DNA of 64,000 nucleotides, taken from positions 30,194 through 94,193 of the forward strand of contig NZ_BOSE01000012.1 of assembly GCF_018403185.1 (NCBI RefSeq), given 5' to 3'. Positions within the stretch are counted from its first letter, which is position 1. Every line of letters begins with the position of its first letter. Under the pieces are notes generated by a model, which was not told the DNA's origin, did not search any database, and worked only from the letters and a program-made list of their open reading frames with translations. This document shows, in pieces, positions 26,165-34,610 of this stretch. A program made the translations under genes and the position numbers. Origin of the DNA: Paenibacillus montaniterrae (GTDB taxonomy: Bacteria; Bacillota; Bacilli; Paenibacillales; Paenibacillaceae).

Positions 26165-26455
26165 GTGCACGATTACATCAAGGAGCGAACGATTAAAATT
26201 GGCCGTTGTTTAGTGGAGACTAAACAGACGGTTCGTACGATCGCAAAAGAATTCGGTGTATCCAAAAGTACAGTGCATAAGGATTTGACAGAGCGATTAC
26301 CAGAGATTAACCCTGAGTTGGCTGATCAAGTCAAGCACATTCTCGAATATCACAAATCCATTCGACATTTGCGCGGTGGAGAAGCGACGAAAATCAAGTA
26401 CAAAAAGCATGCGCCTAAAAAACGCGAAGTGCTTACAGCGGGCAATTCCAAGTAA
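26165..26455 (+). CDS. spoIIID: Sporulation transcriptional regulator SpoIIID
   Basis: Mother-cell DNA-binding regulator acting between sigE and sigK stages. 96 aa, nearly identical to the B. subtilis protein over the first 75 residues. The helix-turn-helix is RTIAKEFGVSKSTVHKDL, and the basic C-terminal helix HLRGGEATKIKYKK is present. The start is GTG 26165 (MHDYIKERTIKIG), as judged from family length and AGGGAGGCGG at 26150-26159. A sigE promoter lies just upstream. Confidence 0.97.
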   Translation: MHDYIKERTIKIGRCLVETKQTVRTIAKEFGVSKSTVHKDLTERLPEINPELADQVKHILEYHKSIRHLRGGEATKIKYKKHAPKKREVLTAGNSK

Positions 26456-26554
26456 ATGACATGCATATTTTTGTGATGGAACAAATACCAATATAAAATA
26501 TTTTTTTATGAGAGGATTTTCAGAAATTTTGGCGAATAATGTTAGTTAACGGTG

Positions 26555-26570
26555 ATTTCTGGCCAGAAAT
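26555..26570. promoter_or_regulatory. Perfect 16-bp palindrome upstream of mbl
   Basis: ATTTCTGGCCAGAAAT, two-fold symmetric, 45 bases before the mbl start. A half-match CAGAAATTTT lies at 26521. It could be an operator or a small RNA hairpin. Confidence 0.5.
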
Positions 26571-26614
26571 AGCGCTAGTAATGACTACATTATTCGTTGG
26601 AGGACTAAGGCCTG

Positions 26615-27604
26615 ATGTTTAGTAAGGATATTGGTATTGATCTAGGTACGGCAAACGTATCAATTCACGTAAAAGGAAAAGGTGTTGTACTCGATGAGCC
26701 TTCTGTTGTCGCGATTGAAAGCGATACGAAGAAGGTGCTTGCAGTAGGCGAGGAGGCCCATCGCATGGTGGGACGTACACCTGGCAATATCGTAGCGATT
26801 CGACCGCTGCGCGACGGTGTAATTGCAGATTTTGATATCACTGAAATTATGCTGAAGGAATTTATTCACCGCGTTGAAGGACGCACATGGTATTCCCGTC
26901 CGCGCATCTTGATCTGTGCACCGACGAACATTACTTCTGTCGAACAGAAGGCCATTCGCGAAGCAGCAGAAAGAAGTGGCGCAAAGGACGTATATTTGGA
27001 AGAAGAGCCAAAGGCTGCCGCAATAGGGGCTGGAATGGATATTTTCCAGCCTAGCGGCAACATGGTTGTTGATATTGGCGGCGGAACTACGGATGTTGCT
27101 GTATTATCAATGGGCGATATCGTTACGGCATCTTCAATCAAGGTTGCAGGGGACAAGTTCGATGAAGCGATTATGAAGTATATCAAAAACAAGTATAAGC
27201 TGCTTGTCGGCGAGCGTACGAGTGAAGATATAAAAATTCGCATCGGCACCGTGCTTGAAAATGCACCTGTAGAAGAAATTGATATTCGCGGACGTGATAT
27301 GGTGACTGGCTTGCCTCAAACTTTAACGATTCGCTCCAACGAAGTTCGTGAGGCATTATGGGATCCGGTTATGTCAATTGTATCAGCAGCGAAGTATGTC
27401 CTGGAGCAGACTCCACCTGAGCTGTCAGCTGATATTATTGATCGCGGCGTTATTTTGACTGGCGGCGGCGCTTTGCTAGGCGGCTTCGATACTTTGCTTG
27501 CAGACCAACTGAAAGTGCCTGTACTTATTGCAGACAATCCAATGCATTGTGTAGTAAAAGGCACAGGGATTTTATTAGACAATCTGGACAAGCTCAAACG
27601 TTAA
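26615..27604 (+). CDS. mbl: MreB-like rod-shape protein Mbl
   Basis: Actin-like filament protein that guides lateral wall synthesis. 329 aa with the actin ATPase fold: phosphate 1 motif DIGIDLGTANVSIHVKGKG, phosphate 2 MVVDIGGGTTDVAVLS, adenosine motif GVILTGGGALLGG. It follows spoIIID as in B. subtilis, where this paralogue is mbl. ATG 26615 with GGAGGACTAAGG. A large stem-loop follows instead of a standard terminator. Confidence 0.93.
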   Translation: MFSKDIGIDLGTANVSIHVKGKGVVLDEPSVVAIESDTKKVLAVGEEAHRMVGRTPGNIVAIRPLRDGVIADFDITEIMLKEFIHRVEGRTWYSRPRILICAPTNITSVEQKAIREAAERSGAKDVYLEEEPKAAAIGAGMDIFQPSGNMVVDIGGGTTDVAVLSMGDIVTASSIKVAGDKFDEAIMKYIKNKYKLLVGERTSEDIKIRIGTVLENAPVEEIDIRGRDMVTGLPQTLTIRSNEVREALWDPVMSIVSAAKYVLEQTPPELSADIIDRGVILTGGGALLGGFDTLLADQLKVPVLIADNPMHCVVKGTGILLDNLDKLKR

Positions 27605-27620
27605 TTAGATTCGGTAATGA

Positions 27621-27694
27621 AGTGAACATAGGCGAATAAGCACAGGTAGGGCGTCAGAGGGGGACGTGCTGAAGTGCTTATTCGCGGTTTCACT
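27621..27694. other. Large stem-loop between mbl and flhO
   Basis: CGAATAAGCAC (27633-27643) pairs perfectly with GTGCTTATTCG (27674-27684); outer AGTGAA (27621-27626) pairs with TTCACT (27689-27694), and CGTC/GACG lies inside the loop. No T tract follows. It may act as a terminator for mbl with other factors. Confidence 0.7.
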
Positions 27695-27699
27695 GTCTA

Positions 27700-27727
27700 T
27701 TTACTAACAGCATCTTATTTCCGATAT
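27700..27727 (+). promoter_or_regulatory. Candidate sigma-D promoter of flhO-flhP
   Basis: TCCGATAT at 27720-27727 matches the sigD -10 GCCGATAT in 7 of 8 bases. The -35 (TTTA at 27700-27703) is a poor match to TAAA. flhO-flhP is sigD-dependent in B. subtilis. Confidence 0.5.
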
Positions 27728-27774
27728 ATAAACTAAAATAATAACGGGAATATAAGGTGATGAGGAGGAGCAAC

Positions 27775-28635
27775 ATGCTTAGAGGGCTCTATTCTGCCGC
27801 ATCAGGATTAATCAGTCAGCAGCGGCGTCATGATACGATTACGAACAATATTGCCAATATTGAAACGGCGGGCTATAAGCAAAATACAGCGGCATTGCGT
27901 TCGTTTAATGAGATGCTGCTGTCAATTACAGGTGTCAACGGGCAGGAGCGCAGGTCGATTGGCACTTGGACTGGCAATGTATTTGCCGAAGAAAGCTTGA
28001 CGTATCACTTGCAAGGTGATTTAACTGAGACGAACAACCGAAATGATTTTGCAATCCTTTCGAATATAGCAGTAGATGACTTGGTGTTTGACCAATCGGG
28101 CAAAGCAGTAAGGGCGAACGGTGAGGTCGTGTTCCAGCCTCAAGCTTATTTCACTGTGCAAAATGCACAGGGAGAAATTCGTTACACGCGCGGCGGACAA
28201 TTCTCCGTGACGAGCGATGGTTATTTAACGACGAGCACAGGCGATCATATACTTGGAACGAATAACGAACCGATCGTGCTGCCGGCTGGCGTCAGTCTGG
28301 ATGAGCTTACACTGACAAGTGATCGTCGTCTTGTTACATCAGCGGGCACGGATACAGGCATTCAGCTATTGATATCTCGCATTGACAATCCTAATGGACT
28401 AGTAAGAGAAGGAGATGGCAATTTCAAGCTGGTCGAGGGTACTGCTGTACCTATTACAGATCTGGATGCGGTTGAGGTTCGCCAGGGCTATATTGAAAAC
28501 TCTAACGTAGATGTGCTGCAATCTTCTGTAGATCTAATGGCTGCTTTGCGCGCCTATGAAGCGAATCAAAAGATTGTGCAATATTATGATGCGACACTGC
28601 AAAAAACAGCCAATGATATCGGCAGAATTGGCTAA
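27775..28635 (+). CDS. flhO: Flagellar hook-basal body protein FlhO
   Basis: Distal-rod type flagellar protein, 286 aa from ATG 27775 (MLRGLYSAASGLISQQRRHD), with GAGGAGG at 27762-27769; an in-frame GTG at 27757 has no site of its own. The N-terminal rod motif ITNNIANIETAGYKQN and the C-terminal coiled coil YIENSNVDVLQSSVDLMAALRAYEANQ are the two conserved ends. Exported through the flagellar type III system. Second rod gene follows 16 bases on. Confidence 0.92.
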   Translation: MLRGLYSAASGLISQQRRHDTITNNIANIETAGYKQNTAALRSFNEMLLSITGVNGQERRSIGTWTGNVFAEESLTYHLQGDLTETNNRNDFAILSNIAVDDLVFDQSGKAVRANGEVVFQPQAYFTVQNAQGEIRYTRGGQFSVTSDGYLTTSTGDHILGTNNEPIVLPAGVSLDELTLTSDRRLVTSAGTDTGIQLLISRIDNPNGLVREGDGNFKLVEGTAVPITDLDAVEVRQGYIENSNVDVLQSSVDLMAALRAYEANQKIVQYYDATLQKTANDIGRIG

Positions 28636-28651
28636 GGGGGAGTAAGGCACG

Positions 28652-29485
28652 ATGAATAGCTCAATGATCAAGGCGCTTAATTCCATGAACTCCTATCAAA
28701 TGAAAATGGATGTCATTTCGGATAATGTGGCTAATTTCAACACAGTTGGCTACAAGAAGAAATCAACCGTTTTTGAAGACCTATTAAATAATACAAAGAC
28801 TCAGCCACAAGACTTTGCTTTGGATGGACGCTTGACCCCGCTTGGCTTTAATCAGGGCTGGGGCTCGAGAGTTACTGGACTTGTTACTGACTTTACGCAA
28901 GGCACGTTGAATGCAACCGGTGTGCTGACGGATTTGGCGATTGAAGGCAATGCGCTCTTTGAGGTTCAGGTGGATGCGGCAGGCACGACTGCGTATACGA
29001 AGGATGGCTCTTTTCAAATTAGTCTCAATCAGGCAGGAGCAGCAGTTTTGACAACCTCCCAAGGATATCCAGTTGTTGGTACATTGCCAGACGGCTCTCA
29101 AGGAAGTATTATTATACCTGATGGCTATGCGATGAAGGTGCAGGCTGACGGCAGCGTATTAGGCGTTACTGAAACAGGGGAGTCGATCGCTTTAGGTCGA
29201 ATTAATCTGGTTCAACCCGTCCGTCCTGACGCGCTCGTTCAAGTAGCTGACAATTTGTTTGCAGTTGCAACTGGAGCTAATGCTGACGAAGCGGTTTTAC
29301 AGGTTATCCCTAACACAGAAAATCGTCTCGCTGTTCGCCAAGGCTATTTGGAGCAGTCCAATGTTGATTATTCCACAGAAATGACCGACTTACTAAAAGT
29401 TCAACGCGCATATCAACTCGCAGCAAGAGCACTAAGTTCTAGTGATACGATGATGCAGTTAGCGAACAATTTGCGTAACAATTAG
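28652..29485 (+). CDS. flhP: Flagellar hook-basal body protein FlhP
   Basis: Paralogue of FlhO, 277 aa. N-terminal MDVISDNVANFNTVGYKKK and C-terminal GYLEQSNVDYSTEMTDLLKVQRAYQL flank a more variable middle. ATG 28652 follows GGGGGAGTAAGG. It forms an operon with flhO and the small membrane protein that follows. Part of the rod, at the junction with the hook. Confidence 0.92.
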   Translation: MNSSMIKALNSMNSYQMKMDVISDNVANFNTVGYKKKSTVFEDLLNNTKTQPQDFALDGRLTPLGFNQGWGSRVTGLVTDFTQGTLNATGVLTDLAIEGNALFEVQVDAAGTTAYTKDGSFQISLNQAGAAVLTTSQGYPVVGTLPDGSQGSIIIPDGYAMKVQADGSVLGVTETGESIALGRINLVQPVRPDALVQVADNLFAVATGANADEAVLQVIPNTENRLAVRQGYLEQSNVDYSTEMTDLLKVQRAYQLAARALSSSDTMMQLANNLRNN

Positions 29486-29501
29486 AACGTAGGTGACTGA
29501 A

Positions 29502-29960
29502 ATGAGTAATAAACGATACGATACAGAGCATACAGCGGCAATTTCAGATCAGGATGTATCGCGCAACCATCTGTTCGAGGAGCAAGAAACGATCTTATTG
29601 TCGCGTGCGGACAGGCATCGTAATTCTGATCGTGTCAGTTCGTTGTTCTCGCGTGGAAAAAAAGAGGATGAGCTGGCGAGCATCACAGAATCAAGCATGG
29701 ATGCAGAAGAAGAGGAAGCAGCCGCTATCGCATCTTCTAATGCTGACCGTGCTGAAGGCCAGGAGAAGAAGAAATCTCCTGTCTGGGCGCGCGCTTTGCT
29801 TTGGATACTGCGTAAAAGCATTGCCCCGATCATTATGATTATTATGCTCGTGGCCGGGCTGTATATTGGCTACGTCATTTTAGGCGGTCAGCCTAAAGAG
29901 GATGTTTTTCAATTCAGTACATGGAAGCATATGTGGGATTTAATTTTCGCCGAATCTTAA
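29502..29960 (+). CDS. EpuA-like membrane protein (DNA-directed RNA polymerase subunit beta-like annotation family)
   Basis: 152 aa from ATG 29502 (GTG 29493 lies inside the AGGTGA site). The first 95 residues are charged and likely disordered; one helix (SIAPIIMIIMLVAGLYIGYVIL) follows, then GGQPKEDVFQFSTWKHMWDLI, which resembles the short PF11772/EpuA family often labelled RNA polymerase beta subunit. That label is historical; I see no polymerase feature. Follows flhP by 16 bases and ends at a strong terminator. Confidence 0.7.
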   Translation: MSNKRYDTEHTAAISDQDVSRNHLFEEQETILLSRADRHRNSDRVSSLFSRGKKEDELASITESSMDAEEEEAAAIASSNADRAEGQEKKKSPVWARALLWILRKSIAPIIMIIMLVAGLYIGYVILGGQPKEDVFQFSTWKHMWDLIFAES

Positions 29961-29988
29961 TGGTTGCGGTGAGCGTATTTATACGAAC

Positions 29989-30021
29989 AAAAATCAGTCA
30001 GCAGTCTGCTGGCTGATTTTT
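29989..30021 (+). terminator. Terminator after the flhO operon
   Basis: AAAAATCAGTCAGCAG pairs with CTGCTGGCTGATTTTT with one G-T pair and a one-base gap between arms; works in both directions in principle. Confidence 0.9.
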
Positions 30022-30034
30022 ACTTTTGGTTCAG

Positions 30035-30063
30035 TTTTCATTTTGCATGAGGTAGTCTATAAT
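30035..30063 (+). promoter_or_regulatory. Promoter candidate for fabZ
   Basis: TTTTCA at 30035-30040 and perfect TATAAT at 30058-30063, spacer 17. Gives a leader of about 180 bases that contains the hairpin at 30101-30140. Confidence 0.5.
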
Positions 30064-30100
30064 AGTTGGAAGTTAGATAAAATATTCACACGCATACAAA

Positions 30101-30140
30101 GAGGCTTGCTTGTGGATGTTAAATCCGGCAAGCAAGCCTC
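30101..30140. promoter_or_regulatory. Strong hairpin in the fabZ leader
   Basis: GAGGCTTGCTTG (30101-30112) pairs perfectly with CAAGCAAGCCTC (30129-30140); GGAT/ATCC adds an inner stem. No T tract follows. It does not look like the FapR operator known from B. subtilis fatty-acid genes. Confidence 0.7.
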
Positions 30141-30250
30141 CTTATCTCAACCTTCACTTCCTGCAGGATGTAGAAGGATACTTATAGTATTAGCTAACAA
30201 TCAAATTTTATACGTCTGAAAATTGATAAAAAGGAAAGAGGAATTTGCTG

Positions 30251-30688
30251 ATGTTAGATATTAATGAAATCCAAAAAATTATTCCGCATCGTCCGCCGTT
30301 TTTGCTCATTGATCGTATTACAGAAGTTGTTCCAGGTGAAAGAGCTGTAGGTTTAAAAAATGTAACAATGAATGAGCCTTATTTTGTAGGACATTTTCCT
30401 GGCTATCCTGTTATGCCTGGCGTGCTTATTGTTGAGGCGTTGGCACAGGTAGGCACAGTAGCAATGCTAATGATTGAAGCGAATAAAGGAAAGCTTGGCT
30501 TTTTTGCTGGTATTGACGGCTTCCGTTTTCGTGAGCAAGTAAAGCCAGGCGATACGTTGACGCTTGAAGTAGAAATTACAAGGCTAAAGGGCCCGATTGG
30601 CAAGGGCAAAGGTATTGCAAAGGTTGACGGTAAGGTTGTAGCAGAAGGCGAGCTAATGTTTGCATTGACTAATCCGACTGAAGCATAA
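30251..30688 (+). CDS. fabZ: 3-hydroxyacyl-ACP dehydratase
   Basis: Fatty-acid elongation cycle dehydratase, 145 aa, hot-dog fold. Active residues His48 in GHFPGYPVMPG and Glu62 in LIVEALAQ; N-terminal IQKIIPHRPPFLLIDR is typical. ATG 30251 has AAGGAAAGAGG; an in-frame TTG at 30245 is less likely. In B. subtilis fabZ (ywpB) is also near flhP. Confidence 0.96.
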   Translation: MLDINEIQKIIPHRPPFLLIDRITEVVPGERAVGLKNVTMNEPYFVGHFPGYPVMPGVLIVEALAQVGTVAMLMIEANKGKLGFFAGIDGFRFREQVKPGDTLTLEVEITRLKGPIGKGKGIAKVDGKVVAEGELMFALTNPTEA

Positions 30689-30722
30689 TGAATTTGTAAG
30701 TAGAAGGAAGGGTATTAAATTT

Positions 30723-32438
30723 ATGACACAATTGTCTAATGAACAAGCTAAGGTTCGTTACGAATCTTGGCTGCAGGATCCTAATATTGATGAAGAAACG
30801 AAGCGCGAGCTGCGCGCATTAGCAGGACAAGAACAGGAAATTACTGACCGCTTTTATCGTGACCTTGAATTTGGCACAGGCGGTTTGCGTGGCGTAATGG
30901 GAGCGGGTACGAATCGGCTTAATGCTTATACTGTGGGCAAAGCTACTCAAGGCTTGGCGAATTGGCTGATGGCTCAAAACTTGTCTTCTCCATCTGCGGT
31001 TATTGCGCATGATTCACGCAACAACTCGCCGCAGTTTGCATTGGATGCGGCACTGGTTCTTGCCGCTAATGGCGTACGTACGTATTTGTTCAAGTCGTTG
31101 CGTGCTACCCCGCAGCTATCATTTGCTGTACGCAAGCTTCAGGCGAGCACAGGCATCGTCATTACGGCAAGCCATAATCCGCCGGAATACAACGGTTATA
31201 AAGCTTATGGTGCGGATGGCTGCCAGCTGGTGCCTGAGGATGCAGAGCAGGTCATTGCGGCGATTGCTAAACTGTCCAGCTTTGACGAAATTAAACGCAT
31301 GACGCAGCAGGAGGCTGAGGAGCAAGGCTTGCTGGTATGGCTGGACGAGTCAATCGATGAAGCTTATGTGCAAACCGTAGTAGCTCAAAGCGTGAATCAT
31401 CAGCTGCTGCAGGGCGAGCTTGGCGATACTTTTAAAGTTGTATTTACGCCGCTGCATGGTTCAGGCAATTGGCCTGTTCGCAATGTGCTTGCTGCCGCGG
31501 GCTTTAAGCAGGTTTATGTAGTTGCCGAGCAGGAGCAGCCGGACGGCAACTTCAGCACTGTCAAATCTCCGAATCCCGAGGAGAAGGAAGCCTTTACGAA
31601 GGCGATCGAGTTAGCGCGCAAGGTTGAGGCTGATGTCATTATTGGCACTGACCCGGATGCGGATCGCATGGGCGCAGTTGTCAAAAACAATGATGGCGAC
31701 TATGTCGTGCTGACAGGCAATCAGTCCGGAGCTATTATGGTTCATTACTTGCTGAGCCAGCTGCAGGCACGTGGACAAATGCCGGATAACGGTGTTGTCA
31801 TTAAAACGATCGTAACGAGCGAGCTGGGTGAAGTGATTGCCAAGCACTACGGCGCTTCGGTTGAAAATACATTAACCGGCTTTAAATATATCGGCGAAAA
31901 AATGACGCGATATGAGCAAACGGGAGAAAAAACATTTTTATTTGGATATGAGGAAAGCTATGGCTATCTGACAGGCACGTATGCGCGCGACAAGGATGCT
32001 ATAATGGCATCGCTATTCATTTGTGAGGCGGCTGCTTACTACAGCACGCAAGGCAAAACCTTGTACGATGTATTGCAAGAGCTGTACGAGCAATTCGGCT
32101 ACTTTTTGGAAAGCCAGCAATCACGCACGCTGAAAGGCATTGACGGGGTAGCGCAAATTGCTGCGATTATGACGAATTTCCGGGAACAGCCACCGACAGA
32201 GATTGCAGGCATTCGCGTTCAGCAAGTGCTTGATTATGCGCAAGGACTGGATGGGTTGCGTGCAGAGAACGTGTTGAAATATATGCTTGCTGACGGCTCG
32301 TGGTTCTGTCTTCGTCCGTCGGGCACAGAGCCTAAAATTAAAGTGTATTTCGCAGTAAAAGGCACATCAGCCGAAGATGCGGCAGCTAAGCAGGCTGCAA
32401 TTAGTGAAGCGGTTATGCAGCGGGTTGACGGAGTATAA
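30723..32438 (+). CDS. pgcA: Phosphoglucomutase (alpha-D-phosphohexomutase family)
   Basis: Converts glucose-6-phosphate to glucose-1-phosphate for UDP-glucose and wall or capsule glycans. 571 aa, near the B. subtilis PgcA length. Catalytic serine Ser150 in VITASHNPPEYNGYK, metal loop GTDPDADRMG, sugar-binding GYEESYGYLTG and phosphate-binding LRPSGTEPKIK are all present. ATG 30723 with AGAAGGAAGGG. Upstream of the wall-glycan genes. Confidence 0.94.
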   Translation: MTQLSNEQAKVRYESWLQDPNIDEETKRELRALAGQEQEITDRFYRDLEFGTGGLRGVMGAGTNRLNAYTVGKATQGLANWLMAQNLSSPSAVIAHDSRNNSPQFALDAALVLAANGVRTYLFKSLRATPQLSFAVRKLQASTGIVITASHNPPEYNGYKAYGADGCQLVPEDAEQVIAAIAKLSSFDEIKRMTQQEAEEQGLLVWLDESIDEAYVQTVVAQSVNHQLLQGELGDTFKVVFTPLHGSGNWPVRNVLAAAGFKQVYVVAEQEQPDGNFSTVKSPNPEEKEAFTKAIELARKVEADVIIGTDPDADRMGAVVKNNDGDYVVLTGNQSGAIMVHYLLSQLQARGQMPDNGVVIKTIVTSELGEVIAKHYGASVENTLTGFKYIGEKMTRYEQTGEKTFLFGYEESYGYLTGTYARDKDAIMASLFICEAAAYYSTQGKTLYDVLQELYEQFGYFLESQQSRTLKGIDGVAQIAAIMTNFREQPPTEIAGIRVQQVLDYAQGLDGLRAENVLKYMLADGSWFCLRPSGTEPKIKVYFAVKGTSAEDAAAKQAAISEAVMQRVDGV

Positions 32439-32477
32439 TTGTGCACCGCTATGGTGTGAACAAAACGGAGGGGTAAC

Positions 32478-34610
32478 GTGCACTGGAGGCAATGGAACAA
32501 AAAAGCAAGAATGCTGCTTTGGATTATTACACTAGCTGGTGTTATTGCGGCAATTCCGCTTGGCGTGCTGCGCGTCAGTATGGAAAGCTCGGCTGATACG
32601 GTTGAATATGTATTCGATTATCGTGATTTGGAGGAAGTAGCCAACTATCAAAGCAATGTCGCATCGTTTCTGGACGAAAAGCTGCTTGCTTTAAAAGCAG
32701 CAGGCGTACAAACGATGTCGCTATATGAAAGCTCCCTCAAGGATTTAATGCAGTCTGGACGACTGGTTTACTATTCTGAAAAGGATATGGCGAGCTTACA
32801 AGGCACCCTGCTTGATACGACAAAAAATCATACGTATGTCATTTTTGCCGGAGAGCAGGAAGCTGAAAAAATCGCGCCGATTATTAAGCACGAATATGCC
32901 AGACAAGGCGTGAACGTCAACGATTGGACCTATGAGGACAAGCCGGCGCTCATTATTGAGGAATCGATCAACGCAGCGAACTTAAAAACGCTTGATTTCG
33001 ATCCGATGACGATTGAAATGTTGAAGGATTACGGGTTCAATATTATCGCACGCTTCTCGGATCGCATTCAGCCTTACCATAAAGGGATGGCTGAGGAGCA
33101 AGTGAAGCGCTTGAACGAATATGGAGTTACCCGCATTATTTTTGACGGTACGCATGTAAAAGGGGCCAATGATCAGGCTGAAATGAAAAGCTTGAATCAT
33201 TTTGGCGAGTTGCTAAAAAGCTACAATATGGGAATTAGCGTTATTGAAAATTTAAGAGCGCCTCAGGCGGGTACAGCAACACTTGCTTATTTGCTTGATT
33301 ACAATGTAGTTCGTCTATATTCCCTATCTGATGCCGACAGCTTTACAATGACGCCTGAGGGCATTACAGACCGCTTTAAGCTTGCTGCCAAGGATCGCAA
33401 CATACGTATGTTTTTCTTGAATGTTGGCGTTAGGTCTAACGGCAATACAGGTGTGCTTGAGCATTCTGTAGACAAGCTTACAGAAGCGCTGGCTGGAGAA
33501 GAAGGCGTTGTCGCACAAATGGAGAAAGCAGGCTTTCCGAACGGAATTGCCCAAGCTTTTGATTATGAAAACCCGCAATGGACGAAATTCGCCCGAATTA
33601 TCGTTGCACTTGCAGCAATAGCGATTATTACGCTGCTTGTAGGAGCATTTTTGCCGGGAACAGAGATTATTATCTTTATATTAGGTGTAATTGGCTCAGG
33701 CGGGTTGTATGTATTGAATAGCTCGCTTATGGAGCAGGGCTTGGCACTCGGCGCTGCTATTAGCGGACCGACGTTAGGCGTAATCTGGATGCTGAATCGC
33801 ATGTATGCTCGCACAATTGGCGAGCGCCGCATGCTTGGCGTTTCAGATTGGACATTGAGCGGCACGACACCGATTCACGATGGCAGTTTGGAGCAGCCTA
33901 AGCCGAAATGGATTTTCCCAGAGCTTCCATTCTCGCGCCGCATTGGCTTGACGATGAGCTGGTTTATTGTCGGTACTTGTATTACGCTATGCGCTGTGCC
34001 GCTTGTATTTGGCTTGTTGTTCAATATTACGTACAGCTTGGTGATTGAGCAGTTTAGAGGCGTTAGCGCGCTTCACCTTGCTCCGCTAGCATTAATAACG
34101 ATTTATGTGCTGCTATATCGCGGTGAAGGCGCCAAAGGGGCCATCGGACGTTTGTGGAATCTGCTGCAAAAACCGATCAGCCTGCTGTGGGTAGTCATCG
34201 CTGTTATTGTGGCAGCAATTGGGGCATACTATCTTTCCCGTACAGGAAATGCCGGACAAGTAACGGGGCTTGAGCTAATGATTCGCCATTGGCTTGAATC
34301 GACGGTTGGGGTTCGTCCAAGATTTAAAGAGTTTATGATTGGACATCCACCTCTTATTCTTGGCTTGTTTCTCGCTTTGCGTTATCGGGCGTCCTGGCTG
34401 CTTATTATTGTGGGAACGATGGGACAGCTCACAATGGTTAGCACATTTACGCATATTCATTCGCCAATTATGATCTCAATTATTCGTACCTTGCTAGGTC
34501 TCGGCATTGGCATTATCATTGGCTTGCTGCTAATTCTAGCGTGGACAGTAGTGGAAGGAGCATGGCGCAAATGGGCTTGGCCGCGAATTCAGCAACGTTT
34601 CGAGTCGTAA
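32478..34610 (+). CDS. DUF5693 family large membrane protein, unknown function
   Basis: 710 aa. An N-terminal helix (residues about 10-30) is followed by an outside domain of about 330 residues with repeating alpha/beta character (e.g. TLDFDPMTIEMLKDYGFNIIARFSDR), and then about nine membrane helices from residue 370 to the end. The start is GTG 32478 with GGAGGGG. The pattern and the place next to csaB match DUF5693 proteins I recall from Paenibacillus genomes. The last 49 bases overlap csaB, so the two are co-translated. Membrane topology and context suggest a role in export, assembly or modification of the cell-wall polymer, but this is inference only. Confidence 0.72.
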   Translation: MHWRQWNKKARMLLWIITLAGVIAAIPLGVLRVSMESSADTVEYVFDYRDLEEVANYQSNVASFLDEKLLALKAAGVQTMSLYESSLKDLMQSGRLVYYSEKDMASLQGTLLDTTKNHTYVIFAGEQEAEKIAPIIKHEYARQGVNVNDWTYEDKPALIIEESINAANLKTLDFDPMTIEMLKDYGFNIIARFSDRIQPYHKGMAEEQVKRLNEYGVTRIIFDGTHVKGANDQAEMKSLNHFGELLKSYNMGISVIENLRAPQAGTATLAYLLDYNVVRLYSLSDADSFTMTPEGITDRFKLAAKDRNIRMFFLNVGVRSNGNTGVLEHSVDKLTEALAGEEGVVAQMEKAGFPNGIAQAFDYENPQWTKFARIIVALAAIAIITLLVGAFLPGTEIIIFILGVIGSGGLYVLNSSLMEQGLALGAAISGPTLGVIWMLNRMYARTIGERRMLGVSDWTLSGTTPIHDGSLEQPKPKWIFPELPFSRRIGLTMSWFIVGTCITLCAVPLVFGLLFNITYSLVIEQFRGVSALHLAPLALITIYVLLYRGEGAKGAIGRLWNLLQKPISLLWVVIAVIVAAIGAYYLSRTGNAGQVTGLELMIRHWLESTVGVRPRFKEFMIGHPPLILGLFLALRYRASWLLIIVGTMGQLTMVSTFTHIHSPIMISIIRTLLGLGIGIIIGLLLILAWTVVEGAWRKWAWPRIQQRFES

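Noticed and set aside
25921..26196. Forward ORF of 91 codons before spoIIID
   Set aside because: It begins inside the spoIIQ terminator, overlaps the sigE promoter and the spoIIID start, and resembles no family.
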